A stretch of 64,000 nt of DNA from Ardenticatenaceae bacterium (GTDB lineage Bacteria; Chloroflexota; Anaerolineae; Promineifilales; Promineifilaceae): positions 62,001 through 126,000 of the forward strand of contig JACKBV010000011.1 in assembly GCA_020634315.1 (NCBI GenBank). The letters are read 5' to 3'. Each line of letters starts with the position of its first letter. Position 1 is the first letter of the stretch. Below the pieces are notes generated by a model, which searched no databases, was not told the DNA's origin, and was given only the letters and a program-made list of their open reading frames with translations. This document shows positions 1-8,047 of the stretch, piece after piece. The position numbers were made by a program, and so were the translations under genes.

Positions 1-787
1 CCAGCGCTGTCAATTCACGCGTTTTTGCCAGATTGCGCTTGCCTTCCTCGCTTTCAAACATGTTGCGCAGCCATTCATAGCCGGGCAAGTTGATACGCGA
101 GTCTGCGGGCACGCCATCATTGTATTTGCCCGTAAGCAGCCCGGAGGCCAACGGCGACCAGATGGTTGTCCCCAGGCCAATGGTGTCGTAGAGACGGCCG
201 TATTCCGCCTCAAACCGCTGCCGTGTCAACATGTTATATTGTGGTTGTTCCATCGTCGGCGGCAAGAGATTGTACTGCCGTGCCACACTGTGCGCCTCCA
301 TGATCTGCTGCGCCGACCATTCCGACGTCCCCCAATACAACACCTTGCCTTGTTGAATCAGGTTTGTCATTGTCCACACAACTTCTTCCATGGGCACTTC
401 GGGGTCTGGGCGATGGCAAAAATACATATCCAGGTAATCCACTTGCAGCCGTTCCAATGCCTGATGACATGCTTCCACCACATGTTTGCGGCTCAAACCC
501 TGCTGTGTTGGTTTGGCATCGGGAACACTACCCCACATCACTTTGCTCGACACGAGATAGCTATCACGCCGCCAACCAGACTTTTGCAGCGCCTTGCCCA
601 TAATGGTTTCTGCTGCCCCATGTGCATAAATTTCGGCATTATCGAAAAAGTTAACGCCGGCATCATAGGCCACTTGCATGGAGGCCAAAGCAGCATCCAC
701 ATCCATCTGATTACCAAATGTCACCCACGCGCCAAAAGAAAGTGCGCTCACTTTGAGTCCGGATTTTCCTAAACGACGATACTCCAT
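1..787 (-). CDS. Aldo/keto reductase, voltage-gated K+ channel beta-subunit type (3' end outside window)
   Basis: NAD(P)H-dependent oxidoreductase with a (beta/alpha)8 barrel. The visible 262 codons start MEYRRLGKSGLKVS and contain the family landmarks: FGAW, the catalytic region 'NFFDNAEIYAHG' (Asp and Tyr of the tetrad), 'SSKVMWG' with the Lys, 'DYLDMYFCHRPDP' with the His, 'YWGTSEWS', and 'EQPQYNML' ahead of 'SPLASGLLTGKYN'. That order is typical of the Kv-beta/YghZ branch. The start at 787 is supported by AAGGAG seven bases upstream. The reading frame is open at base 1, so the C-terminal NADPH-binding part is missing from the window. A palindromic leader element lies directly upstream of the ribosome binding site. 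The physiological substrate cannot be told from sequence. Confidence 0.9.
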   Translation of the reverse strand, partial: MEYRRLGKSGLKVSALSFGAWVTFGNQMDVDAALASMQVAYDAGVNFFDNAEIYAHGAAETIMGKALQKSGWRRDSYLVSSKVMWGSVPDAKPTQQGLSRKHVVEACHQALERLQVDYLDMYFCHRPDPEVPMEEVVWTMTNLIQQGKVLYWGTSEWSAQQIMEAHSVARQYNLLPPTMEQPQYNMLTRQRFEAEYGRLYDTIGLGTTIWSPLASGLLTGKYNDGVPADSRINLPGYEWLRNMFESEEGKRNLAKTRELTAL

Positions 788-807
788 TAGTTAGCTCCTT
801 AAAAAAT

Positions 808-874
808 AGCCTCCCGGAGGTTCGTCTCATGTAACGAGCCTGCCATTGATAACCTCCGGGAGGTTGGTTTTCAT
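808..874 (-). repeat. Palindromic leader element, copy 1 (AACCTCC-GGAGGTT family)
   Basis: Two 15-base arms, 851-865 and 808-822, are each near-palindromic and are also complementary to each other over about 13 bases, with a 28-base spacer. Read in the direction of the downstream gene the order is ATGAAAACC, arm 1, spacer, arm 2, then TATTTTTTAAGGAG, so the second arm runs into a T-tract and directly into the ribosome binding site of the aldo/keto reductase gene. The ATG at 874 opens a 15-codon frame (MKTNLPEV...) ending at 827. Two further copies occur at 41452-41557 and 50397-50464. It could act as a terminator of fumC, an attenuator, or a mobile palindromic repeat. Confidence 0.75.
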
Positions 875-1018
875 TCATGGTGGTGCGTACCACGCATGTT
901 GTTCCGATTGTTTGGAGGAAGCGAAAGATAGATAATTGAGTTTACCGGGCTAATGCATCACCGGCAACCAAATCCATTCGCTTGCAGTTAACTTTCAGCG
1001 ACCATTTATAAAGGCAAG

Positions 1019-2452
1019 TTATTGCTGAATGCCACCCTCTGTCAGACTGCGTACATCCAACAGGCGATCCGCTTCATCAGCTTCCAGATACCCTTTTTCA
1101 ACGACGACTTCGCGCACAGTCCGGTTACTGCCCATCGCTTCCTTGGCGACTTCAGCCCCTTTAAGGTAGCCAATCACCGGATTGAGCGCCGTCACCAGAA
1201 TGGCATTCTTTGCCAGCCAGCCAGTTGCCTTTTCCTGGTTGGCCTGCAAACCGACCACACATTTATCGGTAAATGCGGTGGTGGCGTTAATGATAATGTC
1301 CATGCTTTGGAACAAGTTGTAGGCCATAATGGGCATCATCACATTCAATTCAAGCTGTCCCGCCTGCCCACTCAGAAGCACAGTCAAATCATTGCCCATG
1401 ACCTGGAACATCGCCATATTTAACATTTCGGCCAGAACCGGGTTCACTTTACCGGGCATAATGGAAGAACCGGGCTGAACGGCGGGCAAGCGAATCTCAT
1501 CTAAGCCGGTGCTGGGACCGGAAGAGAGCAGGCGAAAATCATTGGCGATGCGCGTCAGGTCTTGCGCCAGAGTACGCATAGCGCCACTAAATTGCACAGC
1601 ATCAGCCAGGCTTTGCATGGATTCAAACAGGTTGTCTGACTTGCGTAATTTCAGGTCGGTCAGTTGGCTCAAGGTTTTCACCATGCGTTTGTGATAATGA
1701 GGATGCGCGTTTAATCCGGTTCCTGTGGCGGTTCCGCCAATGCCCAGGCGGCGCAGCCCTTTGGCTGCTTGCTTAATCTTGTGTGCGTCGCGGCGCACGG
1801 AGAGCGCATATGCGCCAAATTCTTGCCCCAGGCGCACGGGGACGGCATCTTGTAAATGGGTACGGCCGCTTTTCACCACCCCATCAAACTCATCCGCCTT
1901 TTGCTCCAGGGCCATCGCCAAATGGTCTAGCGCCGCCAACAAATCACCTAAACGCCACAAGCAGCCAAGGCGAATGGCGGTGGGAATGGTGTCATTGGTG
2001 GACTGCGCCATATTGACATGATCGTTGGGATGGACGGGCTTTGGGGCAGCATCAAGCGCAAAGCCGAGAATTTCGTTGGCCCGATTGGCGATCACTTCGT
2101 TGATATTCATGTTGTGGCTGGTACCGGCCCCGGCTTGAATAGGATCAACGACAAACTGATCGTGGAAACGGCCGTTTATCACCTCATCAGCCGCCTCCAT
2201 AATCGCCTTCGCAATCGACTCCCCCGAAATCACCTCATCACCGATTTGCTTATCCTGAAACAGACCCAATTCCAAATTCACTTCCGCCGCCGCCCGCTTG
2301 ATCACCGCCATCGACCAAACAAACGCCGGATAGGGTTTCAACCCGGTAATGGGAAAATTCTGGATAGCACGCTGCGTTTGCGCCCCCCAATAAGCGCCAG
2401 CAGGAACCCGAACCTCACCCAGAGAATCCTTCTCAATACGATATTCTGCCAT
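1019..2452 (-). CDS. fumC: Class II fumarate hydratase
   Basis: Catalyses reversible hydration of fumarate to malate in the TCA cycle; class II enzymes are iron-free and oxygen-stable. The 477-residue protein matches the length of the aspartase/fumarase superfamily and carries the signature GSSIMPGKVNPV near residue 320, the N-terminal 'GAYWGAQTQRAIQNF' and the catalytic-region 'SGRTHLQDAVP'. The C-terminus 'LLDVRSLTEGGI' is fumarase-like. Aspartate ammonia-lyase is the main alternative, but the 'WGAQTQR' start favours fumarase. The start at 2452 is preceded by GGAG at seven bases. It lies in line with the ferredoxin and superoxide dismutase genes, but terminator-like hairpins separate it from the ferredoxin, so it probably has its own promoter. 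Confidence 0.88.
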   Translation of the reverse strand: MAEYRIEKDSLGEVRVPAGAYWGAQTQRAIQNFPITGLKPYPAFVWSMAVIKRAAAEVNLELGLFQDKQIGDEVISGESIAKAIMEAADEVINGRFHDQFVVDPIQAGAGTSHNMNINEVIANRANEILGFALDAAPKPVHPNDHVNMAQSTNDTIPTAIRLGCLWRLGDLLAALDHLAMALEQKADEFDGVVKSGRTHLQDAVPVRLGQEFGAYALSVRRDAHKIKQAAKGLRRLGIGGTATGTGLNAHPHYHKRMVKTLSQLTDLKLRKSDNLFESMQSLADAVQFSGAMRTLAQDLTRIANDFRLLSSGPSTGLDEIRLPAVQPGSSIMPGKVNPVLAEMLNMAMFQVMGNDLTVLLSGQAGQLELNVMMPIMAYNLFQSMDIIINATTAFTDKCVVGLQANQEKATGWLAKNAILVTALNPVIGYLKGAEVAKEAMGSNRTVREVVVEKGYLEADEADRLLDVRSLTEGGIQQ

Positions 2453-2537
2453 GTAACAACTCCTTTAATCGTGACGTTGCAGCAACAACATCAAAACCTG
2501 CGTTTTCCGCGAAAACAACCAGGCAAATATCTGCAAC

Positions 2538-2579
2538 AAAAAAACGTAAAACACAATGTCAACCACTGCGTTTTACGTT
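2538..2579 (-). terminator. Inverted repeat plus T7, upstream of fumC
   Basis: AACGTAAAAC (2543-2552) and GTTTTACGTT (2570-2579) form a perfect 10-bp stem. On the minus strand it is followed by seven T. It lies downstream of the ferredoxin terminator and about 85 bases before fumC, so it is either a second, tandem terminator or a leader attenuator of fumC. Confidence 0.55.
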
Positions 2580-2590
2580 ATATCGTGCAA

Positions 2591-2635
2591 AACAAAAAAG
2601 CCGAACGAGCCTCATAATCGGCTCATTCGGCTTTT
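2591..2635 (-). terminator. Intrinsic terminator of the ferredoxin gene
   Basis: A 16-bp stem with one mismatch (2596-2611 against 2620-2635) and an 8-base loop. On the minus strand it ends in CTTTTTTGTTTT. It begins 24 bases after the ferredoxin stop codon. Confidence 0.85.
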
Positions 2636-2659
2636 CCTTAATTTCAGCCGTGACGCAAA

Positions 2660-3073
2660 TTACGCATCAAGTGCGTCGTAGCCAGGTCCTTCCGAGAAGA
2701 AGTCATAGTTGAATGGAATATCCTCGGTCAGGTCAAGTTGTGTCCCGCCCGCCAGTTTCTTTGCATTCAACACTTTCACCGTATGCCCATCGATCTCGCC
2801 CTCGAATGGAGCGCCATCAGGCAACAGTTCCTTCGTATTGGCGATCCAAACGCCGTCATCAGGAGCCGCATAGTCAAAGGGCACTTCTTCTTCGGGGAAA
2901 ATCGCTTCATATGGACATTCAGGTACGCACGCACCACAATCAATGCAAGTATCGGGGTCAATGTACAGCCAGGGCCAATCCGCTTCGGGCTTACCCAAAA
3001 CCATACACTCAACCGGGCAAACTTCCATGCAAGCAGTGTCACGCAAGCATAATCTCGTAACGATGTGGGTCAT
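2660..3073 (-). CDS. Ferredoxin, 7Fe-type [3Fe-4S]/[4Fe-4S]
   Basis: Small cytoplasmic electron carrier of 137 residues. The N-terminal half has two cysteine clusters: C9-x5-C15-x3-C19-P and C43-x2-C46-x2-C49-x3-C53-P. By comparison with 7Fe ferredoxins such as Azotobacter FdI, C9, C15 and C53 would hold the [3Fe-4S] cluster and C19, C43, C46 and C49 the [4Fe-4S] cluster. The cysteine that would complete a second 4Fe site (FdI position 11) is absent, and the first loop is two residues shorter than in FdI. The C-terminal 70 residues are acidic and have no motif I recognise. GGAG sits seven bases before the ATG. The partner enzyme is unknown; neighbours are fumarase and superoxide dismutases. 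Confidence 0.9.
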   Translation of the reverse strand: MTHIVTRLCLRDTACMEVCPVECMVLGKPEADWPWLYIDPDTCIDCGACVPECPYEAIFPEEEVPFDYAAPDDGVWIANTKELLPDGAPFEGEIDGHTVKVLNAKKLAGGTQLDLTEDIPFNYDFFSEGPGYDALDA

Positions 3074-3131
3074 TTGAACTCTCCTTTTTTCCGGTTAAGC
3101 CAGTGTATTAACCAATGCCGGAATTATACAC

Positions 3132-3746
3132 CTATTTTTGCGCTGCGGCATAATTTTGGGCTACCGCTTCCCAGTTGACCACGTTCCACCAGGCAGCCAC
3201 ATAATCAGGACGACGATTTTGATACTTCAAATAATAGGCATGTTCCCAAACATCTAGCCCCAAAACAGGTGTATACCCGTCCATATACGGGCTATCCTGG
3301 TTAGGAGTCGTATAAATGCCCAGGTTCCCCGCACCGTCCGCATACAACCAGACCCAGCCGGAACCAAAGAGGCCGGCGGCCGCTTTGCTAAAGGCTTCCT
3401 GGAAATTGGCAAAGCTGTCAAAGGCTGACTGGATGGCGGCTGCCAATGCGCCGCCGGGTTCCCCGCCCCCCTCTGGACTCATCACCTTCCAGAATAGATC
3501 ATGGTTGGCATATCCACCACCATTATTCCGCACAACCATCCGAATTTCTTCAGGGAGACTACCCAGGTCTGCCAAAAGCTCTTCAATGGGCTTTTCGGCT
3601 AACCCTTCATGCTCAACCAGGGCTGCATTTAATTTTTTTGTGTAACCAGCATGGTGTTTGCCGTGATGCAACGTCATTGTTCGGGCATCAATGTGGGGTT
3701 CAAGAGCATCTTCGGGGTAAGGCAACGGAGGCAGCTCAAAAGCCAT
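3132..3746 (-). CDS. sodA: Superoxide dismutase, Mn-type of the Fe/Mn family
   Basis: Converts superoxide to hydrogen peroxide and oxygen. The protein has 204 residues from the second in-frame ATG (MAFELPPLPY), which has AAGGA nine bases upstream; an ATG three codons earlier lies practically on the ribosome binding site and is unlikely. Metal ligands are visible: H27 in 'TLHHGKHH', the His of 'GYANHDLFW', and Asp and His of 'DVWEHAYY'. The pair 'GGGYANH' and 'TPNQDSPY' (Gly and Gln at the metal-selectivity positions) points to manganese rather than iron. It stands beside a complete nickel SOD pair transcribed in the same direction, so the organism has two unrelated SODs in one locus. Confidence 0.93.
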   Translation of the reverse strand: MAFELPPLPYPEDALEPHIDARTMTLHHGKHHAGYTKKLNAALVEHEGLAEKPIEELLADLGSLPEEIRMVVRNNGGGYANHDLFWKVMSPEGGGEPGGALAAAIQSAFDSFANFQEAFSKAAAGLFGSGWVWLYADGAGNLGIYTTPNQDSPYMDGYTPVLGLDVWEHAYYLKYQNRRPDYVAAWWNVVNWEAVAQNYAAAQK

Positions 3747-3856
3747 TTTTTTCATTCCTTGTGTAATGGGGTTTTATCATGTTGATAGAGATTGGTTCAG
3801 GGTTGTGGGTTCCGTTTATTAACCGTTTGTCATTCTAACTTTGCGCTACAACTTTG

Positions 3857-4225
3857 TCAATGCTCTTGCGCGGATTTCACGGAGGGGCCAAAACGACTGG
3901 TAACTCGCCCCAAAATGTGCTCTAAAGTGACGGCGCCAAAGTCGCGGCTGTCGGTGCTGGCAGCGGGGTTGTCTCCTGTAACATGATACTGATTGTCAGG
4001 GAATACGGCCGTTACCCGTTTCACCATCTTTAACTCAGCGCGATGAGGATGACGCACAATCACCACATCCCCCACACGCGGGGGATGTCGCCGAAAAGCA
4101 CGCATATCCACCAGCACTTCATCGCCCGCTTGCAGCAGCGGAAACATAGAGGCTCCAGTGACGCGTACGCGCCGCCGGAGCCTCATTACCCAGAGAAGCA
4201 AATCAAACAGATTGCTGTCTCGCAT
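3857..4225 (-). CDS. sodX: Nickel superoxide dismutase maturation protease
   Basis: A 122-residue peptidase of the S26 (signal peptidase-like) fold. S26 in 'TGASMFP' is the expected nucleophile and K69 in 'MVKRV' the expected general base; 'VTGDNPAASTDSRDFG' matches the conserved box with the G-D-N and S-D-S-R strings of S26 enzymes. There is no long N-terminal membrane anchor, as usual for NiSOD proteases. It starts 16 bases after the NiSOD stop codon, which gives its likely job: removal of the NiSOD leader so that the mature His1 can bind nickel. The family link between SodX and SodN is established; action on this substrate is inference from adjacency. Confidence 0.88.
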   Translation of the reverse strand: MRDSNLFDLLLWVMRLRRRVRVTGASMFPLLQAGDEVLVDMRAFRRHPPRVGDVVIVRHPHRAELKMVKRVTAVFPDNQYHVTGDNPAASTDSRDFGAVTLEHILGRVTSRFGPSVKSAQEH

Positions 4226-4241
4226 ATTTACATCAAGGAGC

Positions 4242-4697
4242 TTAGCTGGCCGTGTAATAGGTCACATCGCGACCCTTTGTGCCCCAAAAGATGTTGTGAA
4301 TTTGCTGCATCTTTTCCATCAACGAATTGGCTGCATCCAGGTCGACGTGTTGTTTACAGTGGGAAAGCAATTTGGTCGTTTCCCAAACCACATTGTGCAG
4401 TTCTGGATATTGTTCCAGATGTACGGGCTTGAAATAGTCTGTCCACAGCACCAACACTTCCGTTTTGCACAAATGAGCCTGTTCTTCTTTGATGGCAATG
4501 TAGCGGCTCATGCTGTTAATGGACTCCAGGTCTGTTTTGCCTTCCAACGCCTTCAATTTCTTCGTCATGGACAAAACGGCCTCAGCAGCGATACGCGCAG
4601 AAGCAGGGTCATAAACGCCACAAGGGCCATCACAATGCGCATGAACAACTTCCTTTGCCGGGAACCATTCTTTGATCTTTGCCGTCAAAAATTTCAT
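4242..4697 (-). CDS. sodN: Nickel superoxide dismutase
   Basis: Nickel-dependent superoxide dismutase. The nickel hook HCDGPCGVYDP is complete: after removal of the 20-residue leader (MKFLTAKIKEWFPAKEVVHA) His1, Cys2 and Cys6 form the Ni site. The mature part would be about 131 residues, a little longer than the 117 of the Streptomyces enzyme. 'LWTDYFKPVHLEQYPELH' and 'IFWGTK' match conserved helices of the four-helix bundle. Gly at hook position 4, where Streptomyces has Leu, resembles cyanobacterial enzymes. The start at 4697 has AAGGTG upstream; an earlier in-frame ATG would add a hydrophobic stretch without a ribosome binding site. It is the first gene of a sodN-sodX operon. Confidence 0.95.
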   Translation of the reverse strand: MKFLTAKIKEWFPAKEVVHAHCDGPCGVYDPASARIAAEAVLSMTKKLKALEGKTDLESINSMSRYIAIKEEQAHLCKTEVLVLWTDYFKPVHLEQYPELHNVVWETTKLLSHCKQHVDLDAANSLMEKMQQIHNIFWGTKGRDVTYYTAS

Positions 4698-4899
4698 TTT
4701 TTCACCTTTTTTCTTTACTGGGCACACTGCAATAAAAGTAATGAACATTTCTATCATGCCTGCCTGCGCAGAAATGACCCGTTCAGAAAACTTATGTTAC
4801 AGTGCACTAAGTGTGGGAATTTAACACACATTATTGGTTAGACGTTTACAGTTTTACACGTAAAATATGCGCCTGTCCAATGAGGGTAAGGAAAACTTA

Positions 4900-5850
4900 A
4901 TGAATTCTGATCAACCGCGATTTCCACCTATTTTTGTTCTTTTTTTCGGCGTGCTGGGCATTTCGTCTGGCTCCATTTTGGTGCGCCTGGCGCAGGGAGA
5001 GGCCATGCCTTCGCTGGTCATTGCCGCCTGGCGGCTAACGCTGGCTTCGGCTGTTTTGCTGCCATTCGCCATGACACGGCGGCGCACAGAACTGCGCCAA
5101 CTGGCGGGGGCGTCCTGGCGGCTGGCTATCTTGTCCGGCTTTATGCTGGCGCTTCATTTTGCCAGTTGGATCAGTTCGCTGGCTTATACATCTGTTGCCA
5201 GTTCGACGGTGCTGGTCACGACCTCGCCTTTATGGGTGGGCCTGACGGCTCCGTTTTTGCTGGGGGAGCGCTTGTCACGGCCGTTAAAGGTCGGCATTGC
5301 CCTGGCGATGGTCGGTAGTGTGTTGATTGGCATCGCCGATGTGGTGGCATTGGTAGACGGCCGTTTCCAGTTCAGCCTCACCCAATTCACCAACCAGCCC
5401 AACCCCCTGCTGGGCAATGGCCTGGCACTTATTGGGGCAGTAGCCGCGTCTGCTTACCTCATCATTGGCCGCCGCCTGCGCCCCAACATGTCCTTGCTCA
5501 GTTATACGGCCGTTGTCTATGGCACAGCCGCCCTCTTCCTCATCCTGTTTGCGCTGCTCGCCGGTTACAACTTGTTTGGCTATTCGGCCACCGCCTACCT
5601 CGTCATGATGTTGATGGCCCTGTTTCCGCAGCTTATCGGCCACTCCTCCTATAATTGGGCCTTGGGTTATTTATCGGCTGCCTACGTCTCTGTGGCCGTC
5701 ATCGCCGAACCGATTGGCGCGACCGCGCTGGCGCTGCTCATTTTCCAGGAAGTGCCTAACTGGCTGACGATTTTAGGCAGTATCTTGCTCCTTGGCGGGA
5801 TTGTCTATGCCAGCCGTCCTGAGCGCAAAACGGCCGTTTCCGCACCCTAA
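4900..5850 (+). CDS. EamA/DMT-family transporter
   Basis: Inner-membrane protein of 316 residues with about ten hydrophobic helices in two EamA repeats. The first repeat includes 'SGSILVRLAQGEAMPSLVIAAWRL' and 'ALHFASWISSLAYTSVASSTVL'; the second 'AAYVSVAVIAEPIGATALALLIFQEVP', the usual end of the family. Members export amino acids or other small metabolites, but the substrate is not predictable. An ATG 11 codons upstream has no ribosome binding site, while AAGGA stands seven bases before the ATG at 4900. The gene is divergent from the NiSOD operon. Confidence 0.88.
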   Translation: MNSDQPRFPPIFVLFFGVLGISSGSILVRLAQGEAMPSLVIAAWRLTLASAVLLPFAMTRRRTELRQLAGASWRLAILSGFMLALHFASWISSLAYTSVASSTVLVTTSPLWVGLTAPFLLGERLSRPLKVGIALAMVGSVLIGIADVVALVDGRFQFSLTQFTNQPNPLLGNGLALIGAVAASAYLIIGRRLRPNMSLLSYTAVVYGTAALFLILFALLAGYNLFGYSATAYLVMMLMALFPQLIGHSSYNWALGYLSAAYVSVAVIAEPIGATALALLIFQEVPNWLTILGSILLLGGIVYASRPERKTAVSAP

Positions 5851-5999
5851 TCTGCCGCGCTAACATAACGCATATGCAGCGCCAACAAAAATCTTACATA
5901 CGCTCCTTAAGATAAACGACGTTAGAAAAATAATCGGTGATCAGAATGAATAACTCATGGTCGATTGCCGACACCCGTACTGGAACAGGAGTGTAGAAC

Positions 6000-7871
6000 A
6001 TGAGCAAAATTGTAGGCATAGATTTAGGAACAACCAATTCGGTGGTCGCTGTTATGGAAGGCGGCGAGCCAACCGTGATTTCGTCAGCCGAAGGCAGCCG
6101 CCTCACGCCCTCGATGGTCGCTTTCAACAAAAATGGCGAGCGCCTCGTGGGTCTAACCGCAAAGCGGCAGGCAACCATTAACCCGGAAAATACCATCTTT
6201 TCCGTGAAGCGTTTTATTGGCCGCCGCTATGATGATGCGGAAACGGCCGCAGAGCGTGAACGTCTGCCATACGCCGTCACCCACGGTGCGCAAGGCGACA
6301 TTCGCGTCAAGGTTCAGCAAAACGGCCGTGAATATACCCCGCAGGAAATCTCGGCCATGATACTAAGCAAATTGAAGAAAGACGCGGAAGATTTCCTGGG
6401 CGAACCGGTCACACAAGCTGTCATCACCGTGCCCGCTTACTTCAACGACAGCCAACGGCAAGCCACCAAAGATGCTGGCAAAATCGCCGGGCTGGATGTG
6501 CTGCGCATCATCAATGAACCAACAGCAGCAGCGCTGGCCTATGGCCTGGACAAAGAAAAAGACGAGACCATTCTCGTCTTTGACCTGGGTGGTGGCACGT
6601 TCGATGTCTCCGTGCTTGAAGTGAGCGATGGTGTCATCGAGGTCATTTCCACCAATGGCGACACACATTTGGGCGGCGATGACTGGGACATGGCGATTGT
6701 GGATTGGGTCGCGGATGAATTCTTGCGCGACCAGGGCATTAACCTGAAGCAAGATCGACAGGCATTGCAGCGTGTACGTGAAGCTGCGGAAAAGGCGAAG
6801 ATTGAGCTTTCTTCGGTGATGCAGACAGAAATCAACCTGCCCTTCATCACCGCTGATGCCAATGGCCCGAAGCATTTGCAGATGACGTTGGCCCGCTCCA
6901 AATTCGAGCAGTTAACGGCCGATTTGCTAGAACGCGTACAGGCTCCGGTGCAGCGTGCTTTGCAAGACGCCAAATTACAAACCAACAACCTGGACGCGGT
7001 TGTGCTCGTGGGTGGGTCATCCCGGATGCCCATGGTACAAGAGTTGGTGCGCCGCATGACCGGCAAAGAGCCGAACAAGAGCGTGAACCCGGACGAAGTC
7101 GTCGCATTGGGTGCGGCTTTGCAGGCAGGTGTGTTGGCCGGTGATGTGAATGATGTGCTGCTGCTAGACGTGACGCCGCTTAGCCTCGGTTTGGAAACGC
7201 TGGGCGGTGTGATGACGACGCTTATCCCGCGCAACACAACCATTCCCACGCGCAAGACTGAGGTGTTTAGCACGGCGGAAGATGGACAAACGGCCGTTGA
7301 CATTCACGTCTTGCAAGGAGAGCGCCCCATGGCGGCGGACAACAGCACACTGGGCGTGTTCCGCCTCGATGGCATTCCCGCTGCGCCGCGTGGCATCCCG
7401 CAAATCGAAGTGACCTTTGACATCGACGCCAATGGTATCTTGCATGTCACGGCGAAAGACAAAGCCTCTGGCAAGAGCCAGGAGATCACCATCACGGCCA
7501 GCACCAACCTGAATGAAACAGACATTCAACGCATGGTGCGCGAAGCAGAACAACACGCCGCCGATGATCAGCAACGGCGCGACCTGGTGGAAGCACGCAA
7601 CACGGCCGATCAGGTGATTTACCAGACCGAAAAGAGCTTACAAAGCATGAATGGTCAGGTTCCGGCGGAAACGCGTACCAAATTAGAAGGTCAGATAGCG
7701 GAACTCAAGGAACTGGTAAAAGGCGAAGATGCCGCACGTATGCGTCAATTGACAACGGAAATTCAGCAAACAGCGATGGCGATGGGGCAGGCAGCCTATC
7801 AACAGAGCAGCAATGGTTCTGCCGCCACACAAGATGAAGATGTCGTTGAAGGTGAGTTTGAAACTGCTTAA
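6000..7871 (+). CDS. dnaK: Molecular chaperone DnaK (Hsp70)
   Basis: ATP-dependent Hsp70 chaperone of 623 residues. The N-terminal nucleotide-binding domain shows GIDLGTTNS (residues 6-14), 'NEPTAAALAYG', 'LGGGTFDVS' and 'VLVGGSSRMPMVQE'; the linker is 'DVLLLDVTPLSLG'; the substrate-binding domain contains 'VLQGERPMAADN' and 'FDIDANGILHVTAKDK'. The tail is short and acidic, ending DEDVVEGEFETA. AGGAG stands eight bases before the ATG. No grpE or dnaJ lies next to it, and I saw no CIRCE-type inverted repeat in the 149 bases upstream, so its heat regulation, if any, uses another signal. It is followed directly by an intrinsic terminator, so it is probably monocistronic. Confidence 0.97.
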   Translation: MSKIVGIDLGTTNSVVAVMEGGEPTVISSAEGSRLTPSMVAFNKNGERLVGLTAKRQATINPENTIFSVKRFIGRRYDDAETAAERERLPYAVTHGAQGDIRVKVQQNGREYTPQEISAMILSKLKKDAEDFLGEPVTQAVITVPAYFNDSQRQATKDAGKIAGLDVLRIINEPTAAALAYGLDKEKDETILVFDLGGGTFDVSVLEVSDGVIEVISTNGDTHLGGDDWDMAIVDWVADEFLRDQGINLKQDRQALQRVREAAEKAKIELSSVMQTEINLPFITADANGPKHLQMTLARSKFEQLTADLLERVQAPVQRALQDAKLQTNNLDAVVLVGGSSRMPMVQELVRRMTGKEPNKSVNPDEVVALGAALQAGVLAGDVNDVLLLDVTPLSLGLETLGGVMTTLIPRNTTIPTRKTEVFSTAEDGQTAVDIHVLQGERPMAADNSTLGVFRLDGIPAAPRGIPQIEVTFDIDANGILHVTAKDKASGKSQEITITASTNLNETDIQRMVREAEQHAADDQQRRDLVEARNTADQVIYQTEKSLQSMNGQVPAETRTKLEGQIAELKELVKGEDAARMRQLTTEIQQTAMAMGQAAYQQSSNGSAATQDEDVVEGEFETA

Positions 7872-7900
7872 ATAACCCCTTTTTTTACTGTTTTTTGGCT

Positions 7901-7940
7901 AAACGGCCGTTTCCGAGCATGGAAACGGCCGTTTTCTTTT
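7901..7940 (+). terminator. dnaK terminator built from two copies of the ACGGCCGT palindrome
   Basis: AAACGGCCGTTTCC (7901-7914), loop GAGCAT, and GGAAACGGCCGTTT (7921-7934) give a perfect 14-bp stem followed by TTTTCTTTT. Each arm is itself a copy of the dispersed octamer found throughout the window. Confidence 0.85.
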
Positions 7941-8047
7941 ACCACTTTCACGCAATTTTCCCGCATTTATGCGCTACTTTCACGGTCATTACAGGGTCAA
8001 AACAGTATAGTAATCACAATCTAATCCCGGCATGGTAGGTGAACAAC

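Noticed and set aside
5851..5999. A CIRCE or other heat-shock operator upstream of dnaK
   Set aside because: No TTAGCACTC/GAGTGCTAA-type inverted repeat is present, and no convincing alternative operator was found.
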